A DNA stretch of 64,000 nucleotides from positions 1-64,000 of the forward strand of contig NZ_CP008954.1 of NCBI RefSeq assembly GCF_000732925.1. Reading direction: 5' to 3'. Both the position numbers and the translations under genes were made by a program. This document shows positions 51,604 through 59,351 of the stretch, one piece after another; position 1 is the stretch's first letter; each line of letters starts with the position of its first letter. The notes under the pieces were generated by a model. It saw only the letters and a program-made list of their open reading frames with translations. It had not been told where the DNA came from and made no database searches. Origin of the DNA: Amycolatopsis japonica. GTDB lineage: Bacteria > Actinomycetota > Actinomycetes > Mycobacteriales > Pseudonocardiaceae.

Positions 51604-51907
51604 CGTGCGTCTCCGAGGACTTCTTGGCTGGCCGGGCTTCGTTCTCGCGGTCCATCATCGCGTACAGGTCGCGCTTGACCTCGTCGATGCCCGTCTTCAA
51701 CGCGGTGATCTTCTTCAATACCGCGACGCGATCGTGTCCGGCGTCGACCGAGTACGGGCCGGGCGGCCGCCAGTCGGAGTTGAGTTGGTCCCGGGCGTCA
51801 CCGAGGCGTCCCCGCGCGCCGGTCAGTTCCTCCAGCGCCTTGCCCATCATGTGGTCCCAGGTGGGCAGCCTGTTCGGGTCGTTTCTCGCCTGCTGGCTGC
51901 TGGTCAT
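51593..51907 (-). CDS. Small charged helical protein
   Basis: 104 residues from ATG 51907, overlapping the preceding gene by 4 bp and the next by 11 bp. Coiled-coil-like (LEELTGARGRLGDARDQL; VAVLKKITALKTGIDEVK). No family recognised. Confidence 0.6.
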   Translation of the reverse strand: MTSSQQARNDPNRLPTWDHMMGKALEELTGARGRLGDARDQLNSDWRPPGPYSVDAGHDRVAVLKKITALKTGIDEVKRDLYAMMDRENEARPAKKSSETHDDR

Positions 51908-52575
51908 CGCCCCTGCTCCTCCGTCGCTGGCGCGGCTTCGGCGCGCACCCAAACCTCGATCGGTCGTGTGCTGTCCCCCGACGGGTAGATGGTGCTCTTC
52001 ATAACCTTGCCCGGTCGAGGCAGCTCGCCGAACCATGAGGCGCTCTCGCCGCGGCTGAACTTCAACGGGACGACAGGTTTGTAGTCGTTGCCGAAGCGAC
52101 GCAGCTGCACTTCAACGGCCTCCTGCCCGGTGACGTCGGCCTCGGTGAGCGCCATCCAGTACCGCACCACGATCCCGGGCGGGGTGACCGCTTCCGGGTT
52201 TCCGACCAGAGGCGAGCGGGTTCCGCCGAGGATGTTGTAGTACCGCTTCGTGAGGGCTGGGCGGCTGTAGCCGTACACGTCCTTCGCCAGGGCGGTGAGC
52301 GACTGGCCCCGGTCTAGGGCGCCTTCGATAAAACGGATCTCGGCGGCGTCCAGATCCTCGCGCAGGTTGACGAGCAGGCGAAGGCCTCTGTGGAGGTCTT
52401 CGGTGGTCACGTTGTCCGGACGTTCCAGGCCGGCGCGATCGGCGGCGACGGCGCCCTGAAGGACGTCGAGGGTCTCGATGTCGGAGCCGTATCCGATGTG
52501 CCGTTTTTCGATGTTGAGGCGTTGAAGTTGTTGGCCGAACTCATGTCGTTCGAGGACGTCGAGGGGATACAGCAT
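51904..52575 (-). CDS. Putative DNA-binding regulator with HTH
   Basis: 223 residues from ATG 52575; the frame extends to 52653 but that part is encoded by palindromic operator-like DNA. Residues about 85-125 contain an HTH (GQSLTALAKDVYGYSRPALT). No ribosome site precedes the ATG, so a leaderless transcript is likely. Tandem palindromes (52571-52624) overlap the start, suggesting autoregulation. Confidence 0.6.
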   Translation of the reverse strand: MLYPLDVLERHEFGQQLQRLNIEKRHIGYGSDIETLDVLQGAVAADRAGLERPDNVTTEDLHRGLRLLVNLREDLDAAEIRFIEGALDRGQSLTALAKDVYGYSRPALTKRYYNILGGTRSPLVGNPEAVTPPGIVVRYWMALTEADVTGQEAVEVQLRRFGNDYKPVVPLKFSRGESASWFGELPRPGKVMKSTIYPSGDSTRPIEVWVRAEAAPATEEQGR

Positions 52576-52624
52576 CCGGCAACCGTAGGTTGCCGGATGC
52601 TGGCCCGGCAACCTACGGTTGCCG
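52571..52624. promoter_or_regulatory. Tandem GGCAACC-N3-GGTTGCC palindromes (operators)
   Basis: Two perfect 7-bp-arm palindromes, one at 52578-52594 with spacer GTA (part of a longer 14-bp-arm repeat, 52571-52601) and one at 52607-52623 with spacer TAC. Their centres are 29 bp apart, about three helical turns. They overlap the start codon of the HTH gene. Confidence 0.65.
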
Positions 52625-52642
52625 ATTCGCTGATGGTTCACC

Positions 52643-52677
52643 CGATCGGCCATGACCGTGACGGGTATGGCCGATCG
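52643..52677 (-). terminator. Hairpin after the 52680 gene
   Basis: CGATCGGCCAT (52643-52653) pairs perfectly with 52667-52677 around a 13-base loop, 3 bp after the upstream gene's stop. It separates that transcript from the HTH gene. Confidence 0.55.
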
Positions 52678-52679
52678 AT

Positions 52680-53099
52680 CTACGCGGCCCGGCGTTCGAC
52701 CTTGTCGAGCTGTGCGTGGAGGCCAGCGTCCTTGTCGGCCAGGTAGGCAGAAAGCTTGTCGTAGTCGTCGGCCGGTAGCCAGCCTTGCCGCAGCCCGGCG
52801 GTCAGCATCGAGAACATCATGACCTGGTCCAGAATCTCCGGCGAGAATCGCGCCTGCATCAGCTCGCCGAACGCCTTCATGGTGCTCTCATCGCCAGCCT
52901 CGATCGCGAACAGCTGGTGCCGGAACAGGGCCAGGGCGAGCACGAACTCCCGATCCTGGTCGCCTTCGGCGGCGATGTGGTCCACGATCTTCAGCACTGG
53001 CCCCATGTCACCGGTCTCCCGGGCGGTCTTCACGGCCGCCTCCAGCGCATGACCTTGCCGGACTTCATAGACGTCGGGGAGTTCAAGCGGCTTGTCCAC
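52680..53099 (-). CDS. Hypothetical helical protein
   Basis: 139 residues from GTG 53099. Begins MDKPLELPDVYEVRQGHALE. Helical core (FVLALALFRHQLFAIEAGDE). Fits small phage tail-assembly or tape-measure-associated proteins in composition but is far from the tail genes. Function unknown. Confidence 0.65.
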   Translation of the reverse strand: MDKPLELPDVYEVRQGHALEAAVKTARETGDMGPVLKIVDHIAAEGDQDREFVLALALFRHQLFAIEAGDESTMKAFGELMQARFSPEILDQVMMFSMLTAGLRQGWLPADDYDKLSAYLADKDAGLHAQLDKVERRAA

Positions 53100-53209
53100 G
53101 GGGACCACTCTTTCGCAATCGGAGGTGCGGGGGCCAGCTGACGCCCTGATGTGCGGCGTCCTTGCCCCCGGATGGACTATCACCCGCTCCAACGTGCATT
53201 ATCGAACGC

Positions 53210-53530
53210 GTGTTCGACGATGGCGAGTCTCCGGGATGGGTGCGCGGTGCCGTGCGCCCGAAGGAGCCGCCGGAGGACGTCGAGGTCGACATGTCCCAGG
53301 TGCTCCCGGCTCAACGCCTCCGCTGGGGCAAGGAAACCCCGATCTGGTGCCGGGCGTACGGCGTCGGCGGCGGCCGTGTCCGCGGGCTGCTCCAGGCGTG
53401 GGTCATGTCGTCCACCGGGGACTGGTGGGCACTGGTCGACCTGACGCTCGTATCGAGCAACGGGAGGACGACGCTCCCCGTGCGGCAGCTGGTGCACAAG
53501 AACGCGGTCCGGCCAGCGGGTGAGGCGTAG
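53210..53530 (+). CDS. Small beta-rich hypothetical protein
   Basis: 106 residues from GTG 53210. CATTAT lies 7 bp before the GTG, and TGGACT 18 bp further upstream, so a leaderless promoter-start is plausible. Beta-rich with several Trp (RAYGVGGGRVRGLLQAWVM). It stands alone on the + strand between - strand operons. Confidence 0.6.
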   Translation: MFDDGESPGWVRGAVRPKEPPEDVEVDMSQVLPAQRLRWGKETPIWCRAYGVGGGRVRGLLQAWVMSSTGDWWALVDLTLVSSNGRTTLPVRQLVHKNAVRPAGEA

Positions 53531-53538
53531 CGTCCGTT

Positions 53539-53581
53539 CCGGCCTGCCCGTGCGGACCAGCACTACGCACGGTCAGGCCGG
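53539..53581. terminator. Long hairpin between convergent genes
   Basis: CCGGCCTGCCCGTGCG (53539-53554) pairs with 53566-53581 (one mismatch) around an 11-base loop. It lies 8 bp after the + strand stop and 7 bp after the - strand stop, so it ends both. Confidence 0.7.
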
Positions 53582-53588
53582 CGACCGC

Positions 53589-54155
53589 TTACCGATGAAA
53601 GAGATCTCGCGGGCCTCTATTGATCTGGATCGCGATTTCGGCGACCTCAGCCGCTCCGGCGGCGTCGAACGGCGCGAACACACCCTTATCCCGCACGGAA
53701 CCACCGATTCGGGCCCGATCGTGGATGTACAGGTACCAGCCGATATCGGCGGAGAGCGACACGGCGAGCTGGCCGTCCCCGTTGGTGCCCCAGGCCGGAG
53801 TGGTCTCGACGCGCGGCAGCAGAACCGACAGCTGCCCCTCCGGCTGCACGCCGTAGAGCTCGCGTTCCGCCAGCGTTCGCGCGACGTGGCCGAGGAGCGC
53901 TTCCGCGGCTGCCGCTGTTTTCGGCGCCTGCTTGCCCTGCCCGACGTGGATGGCGTCGACGCAGGCACCGGCCAGGTCGGTGACGTAGTCCCACGTGGCG
54001 GGGCTGATGCCGTGCTCGGCGCCGGTGTGCTGGAGGGCGGTGAGGAGCTTCGCGGCCTGGACAAGCTTGCTCGGGGCGTAGTAGCCCTGGCGGGACTTCG
54101 CGGCTTCGGTGACTCGTTTGACGGCGGCCGTCACCGAGGAGAGGTCTTCAGGCAT
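53589..54155 (-). CDS. Hypothetical protein
   Basis: 188 residues from ATG 54155 (GGAAGGAACCCG upstream). Helical N-terminal half (VKRVTEAAKSRQGYYAP), beta-rich C-terminal half (QLAVSLSADIGWYLYIHDRA). First of a series of small genes probably transcribed together from about 56.7 kb. No family recognised. Confidence 0.65.
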   Translation of the reverse strand: MPEDLSSVTAAVKRVTEAAKSRQGYYAPSKLVQAAKLLTALQHTGAEHGISPATWDYVTDLAGACVDAIHVGQGKQAPKTAAAAEALLGHVARTLAERELYGVQPEGQLSVLLPRVETTPAWGTNGDGQLAVSLSADIGWYLYIHDRARIGGSVRDKGVFAPFDAAGAAEVAEIAIQINRGPRDLFHR

Positions 54156-54414
54156 CGGGTTCCTTCCACGCGTTGCGGCAGGCAAGGCGTCGGCATCGGA
54201 GCCGCGGTTCGACGTCGCGGGCGGGGATGGCGCCGTTCTCGTCGAGCAGGGCGCCGGAGCAGACGGCGCTCATCGAGACCGCCCCGGTGCTCATGGGCTG
54301 GCCGGTTCGGAAGGGCTTGCCGACGTGGGCGAAGTGGTACCGCTTCGTCGTGCGAACGTCGGGCCGGTCGTAGCTGGAGGCGTCGCGGGTGGCTGCCCAT
54401 TGGCGGCTGGACAC
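54148..54414 (-). CDS. Small basic Cys-containing protein
   Basis: 88 residues from GTG 54414. Arg-rich with scattered Cys (RLRCRRLACRNAW). Overlaps the next gene by 8 bp. No family recognised. Confidence 0.55.
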   Translation of the reverse strand: MSSRQWAATRDASSYDRPDVRTTKRYHFAHVGKPFRTGQPMSTGAVSMSAVCSGALLDENGAIPARDVEPRLRCRRLACRNAWKEPDA

Positions 54415-54417
54415 GGC

Positions 54418-54852
54418 CTACTCCTCGTCGGGTAACCGGTGTCCGACCTGGCCCAGCTTGTTGAATGCTTCGTCGAAGGCGACCGCCACGTGGGTGGAAC
54501 GAAGCACGGCGCTGTTGAGGTCTTCGGCGGCCGCGTGCGTGTGGGTGTTGGCGTCGCCTTCGGTGGCGTAGAGCGTGGGGTCTTCGTCCGTCATGCGCAC
54601 GAGTCGACGGGCCAGGAGCTCCGCGGGCTGGGCCATGCGGCTGGAGATCAGTTTCAGCCGATAGGCCGCCTCCTGAATGTCCTGGACGTGCGGGAGGGCT
54701 CCGGCGCTGTCGTTGATCAGGGCGTGGTTGACGAACCGGAGCAGCTCGGCGGCGGTGTCGAGCGCGGAGGCGACGCGGTCCTTGCTGTAGTCCGGATGCG
54801 GCCAGTACTTGGCGATCAGTTCGTCCGCTACTGGGTGTTCGTGTTCGGGCAT
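54418..54852 (-). CDS. Helical hypothetical protein
   Basis: 144 residues starting MPEHEHPVADELIAKYW. Helical with an acidic end (LGQVGHRLPDEE). 3 bp from the next gene. No family recognised. Confidence 0.65.
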   Translation of the reverse strand: MPEHEHPVADELIAKYWPHPDYSKDRVASALDTAAELLRFVNHALINDSAGALPHVQDIQEAAYRLKLISSRMAQPAELLARRLVRMTDEDPTLYATEGDANTHTHAAAEDLNSAVLRSTHVAVAFDEAFNKLGQVGHRLPDEE

Positions 54853-54870
54853 GGCGGGGTCCTCCGTGGG

Positions 54871-55335
54871 CTACGGCTGGTCGGGGGCGGAGATTCCGAG
54901 GGCCTTCTCGCCGGCCTCGATGATGGCGCGGCGGCGTGCGATGGCGGTGCGGGCGGCAGGGGTGGCGCCGCCGCTCATCTGCTCGGGCCGTTCCCAGAAC
55001 ATCACCTGCTCGGGCAACGTCTCGGGGTCCTCGGCCCATGCGGGGCCGCCTACGACACCGGTGTGGACGAGGCGGCCGTCGATGGCGGCGTACGTCGCTT
55101 CGCCGTCGTAGAGCGGCAGGACGCCGGTCCAGGTGCCGCGCTGTTTCGCGATCTTCTCCAGCTGGCCGCCGATCTCGTCGAACTGCCGGGCGAGGGCCCG
55201 CACGGCTGCGGCGCGCTGCTCGGTGCTCATCTTCGACCACTGCTCATCGTGCAGCTTCTCGCCGATCGCGAGGACGTCGGCGAGCGTGTCCTGCGCGTTC
55301 CGCTTCGGCTTGGTGTCGTCGTTGGGGCTGGTCAC
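54871..55335 (-). CDS. Hypothetical protein with helical and beta parts
   Basis: 154 residues from GTG 55335, coupled to the upstream gene by a 4-bp GTGA overlap. Helical start (LADVLAIGEKLHDEQW), then a short beta region (TWTGVLPLYDGEATYAAI). No family recognised. Confidence 0.65.
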   Translation of the reverse strand: MTSPNDDTKPKRNAQDTLADVLAIGEKLHDEQWSKMSTEQRAAAVRALARQFDEIGGQLEKIAKQRGTWTGVLPLYDGEATYAAIDGRLVHTGVVGGPAWAEDPETLPEQVMFWERPEQMSGGATPAARTAIARRRAIIEAGEKALGISAPDQP

Positions 55336-55718
55336 CGGGGCATCCTCCCAGAGCCGGAGGCCGTGCTCGTTTGGGCGAGCCGCACCCAGTCGCAGGCGGG
55401 AAGGTCGTGCTCGGCGGTGTCGGTGGAGATCTCGACGACGCCTTCGGCCGCGGCTGGGGTGGCGTGCAGGACCCGCTCCCCCGTGCCGTAGCGCGGGCCT
55501 GATGCGGCTTCGAGGATGACTTCGCCGACCTTGACGTCGGTGGCGGGTACCCAGTGGCCGGGCATCCTGGCGGCGCGGAGCGTGAGCCTGCGGGCGAGGC
55601 TTGCCCGTCGACGTCGACGGGCGCGGGCGGTGCGCTGGTCGAGCCACGCGAGCAGGCGGGCGTACAGGCCCCGGTCCAGGACGGGATTGTGGCGGGGCCG
55701 GTCGAGCAATGTCGTCAC
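55332..55718 (-). CDS. Basic hypothetical protein
   Basis: 128 residues. The N-terminal half is Arg-rich (RTARARRRRRASLARRLTL); the second half is beta-rich (WVPATDVKVGEVILEAA). Overlaps both neighbours by 4 bp. Confidence 0.6.
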   Translation of the reverse strand: MTTLLDRPRHNPVLDRGLYARLLAWLDQRTARARRRRRASLARRLTLRAARMPGHWVPATDVKVGEVILEAASGPRYGTGERVLHATPAAAEGVVEISTDTAEHDLPACDWVRLAQTSTASGSGRMPR

Positions 55719-56077
55719 GTCCGCGCCTCCACCCGCTTCTGGTGGTCGACCAACATGCGGCTGAGGGTCTGCTTGCTGACGCCGAGGTCGGCGGCCACGG
55801 GACCGAGGGAACCGCCCGCTTCAGCGACCCAGCCCTTCACCATGACGGCGCGGGCGTTCGCGATCGCGATACGGGCGGCCTTCTCGACCTCCATGAGCGC
55901 GGCGAAGTCTTCGTGTTTCGGGTTGGCCGGGTCGAATGGGACCTGGTCGGTGAGCTTGAGCGCGCGGATGAGGGCGGCGGCGGTGCGGAGTTCAGGCTGC
56001 GTCGGCATGACGGCAGCTTCCACCATCTCCTCCAGCTCATCAACACGCGGGTTGACATGGGGGGCGAAGGTGGTCAT
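55715..56077 (-). CDS. Small protein with C-terminal helix-turn-helix
   Basis: 120 residues from ATG 56077. C-terminal LGPVAADLGVSKQTLSRMLV is a clear HTH of the resolvase/Fis type. The N-terminal part is helical (RVDELEEMVEAAVMPTQPEL). Likely a DNA-binding accessory protein. Coupled to the exonuclease-like gene by a 4-bp overlap. Confidence 0.7.
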   Translation of the reverse strand: MTTFAPHVNPRVDELEEMVEAAVMPTQPELRTAAALIRALKLTDQVPFDPANPKHEDFAALMEVEKAARIAIANARAVMVKGWVAEAGGSLGPVAADLGVSKQTLSRMLVDHQKRVEART

Positions 56078-56733
56078 CGTGCGACCGCCTGACGGGCGCG
56101 GCGGCGGCCGCCGAAGAACCGGCGAAGCTGGATGCCCCGGTGGTGCTGGTCTTCGCTGCGGGCGATGAGCTCGAGGAGGCATTCTCCGGCGGTGTGGACG
56201 TCTCCCGCGGCTGTGCCTTCGCGGAACGGGTCGACGTCGAGCGCGGCCGCGAGGTCGGCGAGGCTGTCGAGTCGGCCGGGCGCGGTGCCGAGGGTGCCGC
56301 TGGCGAAGCTGGCGAGGTCGAGCAGGCGCGGGTGCCACGGCTCGTTGGTGGTGACGTTGTCGTCCCAGTTCGGCCGGAGGTAGGGCGGGACGAGCTTGTA
56401 CTGGAGGGCGAGGAGCCGGGCGACGCGGGCGACGTCGACGGCGGCGAGGGTGTTGGCGTACAGGTGGGATTCGAGCCGGATGAGTTCGCGGTGGTTGAGG
56501 TCCTGGTCCTGGTCGCCGAGGCCGCGTTCGACGTAGCGGAGGGCGCGGAGCGCGTCGGGGTCGCCGAAGTCGGTGACGTACTGGACGTTGTGCTTGACGA
56601 GGAAGTCGCCGGAGTCGCCGGTGGCGAGGTTCCACCACGCGATTTCGACGGGGGCGTGGCCGAGGCGATTGAACTCGTCGCCGGAGGTTTTGACGTCGAC
56701 CACGACGATGGCGCGGTCTCGGGCGGTGGGCAT
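56074..56733 (-). CDS. DEDDh exonuclease-like protein, catalytic motif altered
   Basis: 219 residues. IVVVDVKTSGDEFNRLGHAP resembles the DnaQ-type Exo I motif, but reads D-V-K where D-x-E is expected. Later RLLDLASFA matches the middle motif, and HTAGECLLELI takes the place of the final HxxxxD motif with Glu for Asp. Possible substitutions at two metal ligands suggest reduced or absent nuclease activity, or a different metal arrangement. First gene of the small-gene operon running down to 53589. Confidence 0.65.
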   Translation of the reverse strand: MPTARDRAIVVVDVKTSGDEFNRLGHAPVEIAWWNLATGDSGDFLVKHNVQYVTDFGDPDALRALRYVERGLGDQDQDLNHRELIRLESHLYANTLAAVDVARVARLLALQYKLVPPYLRPNWDDNVTTNEPWHPRLLDLASFASGTLGTAPGRLDSLADLAAALDVDPFREGTAAGDVHTAGECLLELIARSEDQHHRGIQLRRFFGGRRRARQAVAR

Positions 56734-56803
56734 TGCGGGCCTCCTGGTGGGTGGCTGCGGGGCCTGCCGGCTGCGGCGGGCCGTGAAGTCGGTTGGGGAT
56801 GGT

Positions 56804-56848
56804 GCACCCCGGTCCCGCCACGCAGGGGCGTGCAGGACCGGGGGTGTG
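56804..56848 (-). terminator. Hairpin ending the 57985-56857 operon
   Basis: GCACCCCGGTCC (56804-56815) pairs with the GGACCGGGGGTGTGC region (56835-56849) with small bulges, 8 bp after the stop of the 56857 gene. Confidence 0.55.
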
Positions 56849-56856
56849 CGAGCTGG

Positions 56857-57216
56857 TCAGCGCGGCTCGGCGAGTTCGTTGAGTCGGCGCTGGGCTGCGG
56901 CCTCGTGAAGGGTGATCGCGACGTACGCGTAGGTGTCGGCGGCGTTGTCGTGCATGTCCTGGTGGACGTGGCCGAGGGCGATCATGCGGCCGTCGTCGCC
57001 TCTGCCGGTCGGGGCGAAGAACGACAGGTACACGTCGAAGGTCCCCATCGAGAGGTACGTGTTCGTGTCGTCCTGGACGTAGAGAATGTCGTCGGCGTGC
57101 TCGTTCGCGTGGCGGGTGAAGCCGTGTGGCGTGAGCAGGGCGGTGAGTTCGGCATCGGTCTGCGCGCGCCTGGCGATCTGCCTGCGGATCTCGTCGATGC
57201 TCTGGTTCTTGCTCAT
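56857..57216 (-). CDS. Hypothetical alpha/beta protein
   Basis: 119 residues, coupled to the upstream gene by an ATGA overlap. N-terminal helix (IDEIRRQIARRAQTDAEL), then strands with many Asp, Tyr and Asn (ILYVQDDTNTYLSMGTFD). It shares layout with the next gene (helix, then a single-strand-rich domain, then a C-terminal helix); the two may be distant paralogues. Confidence 0.65.
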   Translation of the reverse strand: MSKNQSIDEIRRQIARRAQTDAELTALLTPHGFTRHANEHADDILYVQDDTNTYLSMGTFDVYLSFFAPTGRGDDGRMIALGHVHQDMHDNAADTYAYVAITLHEAAAQRRLNELAEPR

Positions 57217-57575
57217 GCCACGTCCTGCTGGGCGTCGAGCGTCGTGAAGTAGGCGACGGCGAGGCGGGCGATGAGCACGATCCCGTCGACGTCGCGGTGC
57301 TGGGCGGGGGCTCCGACCGGTTCGTATCCGACGCGGATGGTGTGGCAGACGGTGCGCGGGCCGACCTTGGCGTCCGGACGGTCGAAGTAGCTGAGCCTGA
57401 CGCCGGTGAGGCCGATGGAGAAGTAGGTCTTGGTGGCGGGGTGGTCGATGTAGCGCACTTCGTTGTCGTCTTCGCGGGGGACGTCGACGAACCCGATGGG
57501 GGCGAGTTCGGCGGCGATGCGGTCGGCGATCTTGTCGAGGTGGGCGAGTCTGGTGGGCACGCTGTTGGGGTGCAT
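57213..57575 (-). CDS. Hypothetical alpha/beta protein
   Basis: 120 residues from ATG 57575 (GGGAGAAACCCC). Helix (AHLDKIADRIAAELAPIGF) then strands (YFSIGLTGVRLSYFDRP) and a C-terminal helix. Probably transcribed from the promoter at 58022-58063. No family recognised. Confidence 0.65.
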   Translation of the reverse strand: MHPNSVPTRLAHLDKIADRIAAELAPIGFVDVPREDDNEVRYIDHPATKTYFSIGLTGVRLSYFDRPDAKVGPRTVCHTIRVGYEPVGAPAQHRDVDGIVLIARLAVAYFTTLDAQQDVA

Positions 57576-57622
57576 GGGGTTTCTCCCGGTTCGGGGTGGC
57601 TGGCGGGCTCGGGCGCGGGTGG

Positions 57623-57985
57623 TCAGCGCGGCGGCAGCCCGAAGAGCTTGCGTTGTTCTTGGCAGTGGACGTACTGGATGGCGTCGCGGACGGCGTCGAC
57701 GACGCTGCCGGGGCGGCGCCATCCGGCGGGGTTCGGGTTGGCCATGAAGCGGCGGAACAGGCGGCTCGCTTCGGCGGCGGCGGCCTCGTCAGCGAAGTGG
57801 ACGCGGATGCCGTGACCGTGCTCGATGATGACGCGGATGCCGACGGTGTCGTTGCTGGCGATGCTGTCGGACCAGGGGGGCGTCTCGTACTTCCACCGCT
57901 TGCCGAGGAGTACGGGAATGATGGCGTCTCGGGCTTCGGCGAACGGTTCGTCGTGCAGGAATGCGACGGCTGTTTTGGCGCTCAA
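57623..57985 (-). CDS. Hypothetical protein, first gene behind promoter 1
   Basis: 120 residues from TTG 57985, chosen because GGAGG lies 5 bases upstream; the longer ATG at 58018 falls at the expected transcription start of promoter 1 and would leave no leader. Contains WKYETPPWSDSIASND and a helical end (VDAVRDAIQYVHCQEQR). No family recognised. Confidence 0.65.
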   Translation of the reverse strand: MSAKTAVAFLHDEPFAEARDAIIPVLLGKRWKYETPPWSDSIASNDTVGIRVIIEHGHGIRVHFADEAAAAEASRLFRRFMANPNPAGWRRPGSVVDAVRDAIQYVHCQEQRKLFGLPPR

Positions 57986-58021
57986 GGAATCCTCCGTGCA
58001 ATTGCGTTGCTGACTCATAGA

Positions 58022-58063
58022 ACGCTACTCGCATTGGCGAGCCGTGTCAACACGCACGTTGAC
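58022..58063 (-). promoter_or_regulatory. Regulon promoter 1 with palindrome operator
   Basis: On the - strand: TTGACA (58045-58050), 17 bp, TAGCGT (58022-58027). The -35 lies inside the palindromic element GTCAACACGCACGTTGAC (58046-58063). Transcription would start about 7 bp downstream and run through 57985-56857. Confidence 0.8.
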
Positions 58064-58080
58064 GACCGACTGAGGGGATT

Positions 58081-58114
58081 GCCGGGCGACGGCGCGCATG
58101 GGCCGCCGCCCGGC
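58081..58114 (-). terminator. Hairpin after the 58123 gene
   Basis: GCCGGGCG (58081-58088) pairs with 58107-58114 just downstream of the 58123 stop, isolating it from promoter 1. Confidence 0.5.
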
Positions 58115-58122
58115 GAGTTCGA

Positions 58123-58365
58123 TCAGGTCCAGTCCCACCAGGACCGAACAGTCTTGGGAGTCGCCTCGTAGCACTCCTCGACGACGCCGTCGAAGTCCAC
58201 CTTGGGGTCATCGAGCCGGGTCAGGATGGCGTTGACGACCAGGTCCAGCAGGTCACTGTCCCTGTCGGTGAGCGTAAGTTCCTCGTCGACGAGATCCCGG
58301 CCGCCGTGGACGGCCTTCTCGATCCGCTTCCGCGTGAAGCGCCGAGTGTCCGCGCTGGCGGTCAC
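58123..58365 (-). CDS. Small helical protein
   Basis: 80 residues from GTG 58365 (GTGA overlap with the upstream stop; a GTG one codon earlier exists). Basic N-terminus, then acidic helices (DLLDLVVNAILTRLDDPKV) and a Trp-rich end (RSWWDWT). No family recognised. Confidence 0.6.
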   Translation of the reverse strand: MTASADTRRFTRKRIEKAVHGGRDLVDEELTLTDRDSDLLDLVVNAILTRLDDPKVDFDGVVEECYEATPKTVRSWWDWT

Positions 58366-58541
58366 CACTCGCTGCCGTTCGCGTGACGCTCGGCGCCTTC
58401 GATGCCGCGCTGGGTGACCTCGTGCTGGATCGCGGCGTCGACCCAGCGGCCGAACATCTTCGCGTCGGCCATGTCCCTGCGGATATTGGCGGATGCGGAG
58501 TCGGTCCGCTCGTCGCCCTCCTGGGCGCTACTGCCCTTCAT
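58362..58541 (-). CDS. 59-residue protein behind promoter 2
   Basis: ATG 58541 with GGAGG 4 bases upstream. MKGSSAQEGDERTDSASANI followed by a helical segment and RHANGSEW. Coupled to the next gene by a 4-bp overlap. No family recognised. Confidence 0.6.
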   Translation of the reverse strand: MKGSSAQEGDERTDSASANIRRDMADAKMFGRWVDAAIQHEVTQRGIEGAERHANGSEW

Positions 58542-58574
58542 GATGCCTCCTTGGTTGCGTTGCTGACACCAAGA

Positions 58575-58616
58575 ACATTAGTCGCATTAGTGGCGGTTGT
58601 CAACACGCGTATTGAT
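58575..58616 (-). promoter_or_regulatory. Regulon promoter 2 with palindrome operator
   Basis: TTGACA (58598-58603), 17 bp, TAATGT (58575-58580) on the - strand, with GTCAACACGCGTATTGAT (58599-58616) over the -35. It lies inside the last codons of the WhiB-like gene, so WhiB transcription would cross the operator. Drives 58541-58123. Confidence 0.8.
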
Positions 58617-58955
58617 AGACAACGTGGCCGTCGGCGAGGCAGCTACGCGGCGCCTGCGGATCCGCTCCCGCTCCCCCGCCGTCACGCCGCCCCACGTTCC
58701 GTACCGCTCATCTGCGGCGACCGAGGACGCGAAGCACTCGACGCGAACCGCGCAGCCGAGGCAGACACGGCGGGCCTCGCGATGCGCGCGGGAGACGTCG
58801 CCCTGCTCGGGGAAGAACACGTCCGGGCCGGTTTCGGCGCACGCGGCGTCAAGGCGCCAGTCCTCGTCGACCAGGCGGGCGAGCGAGGGGGTGAGCGCGG
58901 CGAGCTCGGCGCGCAGGATCTCGTCGCGGCTCGGCGCGGCGGGCGGGCTGGTCAC
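58587..58955 (-). CDS. WhiB-family [4Fe-4S] transcriptional regulator
   Basis: 122 residues from GTG 58955 (AAGGGGG upstream). Four Cys at 39, 65, 68 and 74 follow the WhiB C-Xn-C-X2-C-X5-C pattern; GTWGG (87-91) and the basic RIRRRR tail complete the family. WhiB-like proteins bind sigma factor sigA and DNA; actinophage copies (for example TM4 WhiB) can affect superinfection exclusion and host septation. Its 3' end contains promoter 2. Confidence 0.93.
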   Translation of the reverse strand: MTSPPAAPSRDEILRAELAALTPSLARLVDEDWRLDAACAETGPDVFFPEQGDVSRAHREARRVCLGCAVRVECFASSVAADERYGTWGGVTAGERERIRRRRVAASPTATLSINTRVDNRH

Positions 58956-59351
58956 GGTGTCCCCCTTGGACGGTCGGGTGTGCGGGGCGCGGTGGCGTCC
59001 GGATGGGATCAGGTGGGCCCGCCACCCCGAAGCAGCCCTGGAGCGTGACGTGCCTCCTTGTGCCCTACGATTCGGGCACGGGATGACGGTCAAGGCCATC
59101 AGCTGGGTATCTAGCTGGGTCGAGATGAAGAGAAGTTCCGCACTGAGCTGTACCCCCAGCTCAGCGCACTCGGGCGGAGTCGGTGATACGGCTCCGCCCG
59201 ATCCTTATCCAGGAGAATCGCGCGATCCCGGTCCTGCTTCCCCGCTGGCGGGTCTTCCGCGGCTGCGGGATGGAGGCCGGCGGCCGCGGCTGGGTGGCGT
59301 CCTCGGCGAAACAGGACCGGCCCCGCTGGCGGGCGGGGCCGGTCGAGCGGG
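58956..59351. other. 396-bp gene-free spacer with hairpins
   Basis: No credible gene. A hairpin TCGGGCGGAG/CTCCGCCCGA at 59170-59201, the box CCCGCTGGCGGGTCTTCC at 59241-59258 (also found upstream of other right-arm genes), and a terminator at 59316-59343. TTGACC with no good -10 lies near 59090. The WhiB promoter should be here but is not clear. Confidence 0.5.
59316..59343 (-). terminator. Terminator after the 59352 gene
   Basis: ACCGGCCCCGC (59316-59326) pairs perfectly with 59333-59343 around 6 bases, 8 bp past the stop codon. Confidence 0.7.

Noticed and set aside
38371..53568. Near-identical GCGGAYCAGCACTACGC at 38371 and 53552
   Set aside because: A 16/17 match is expected by chance at this window size, and the second copy is explained as the loop of a terminator.
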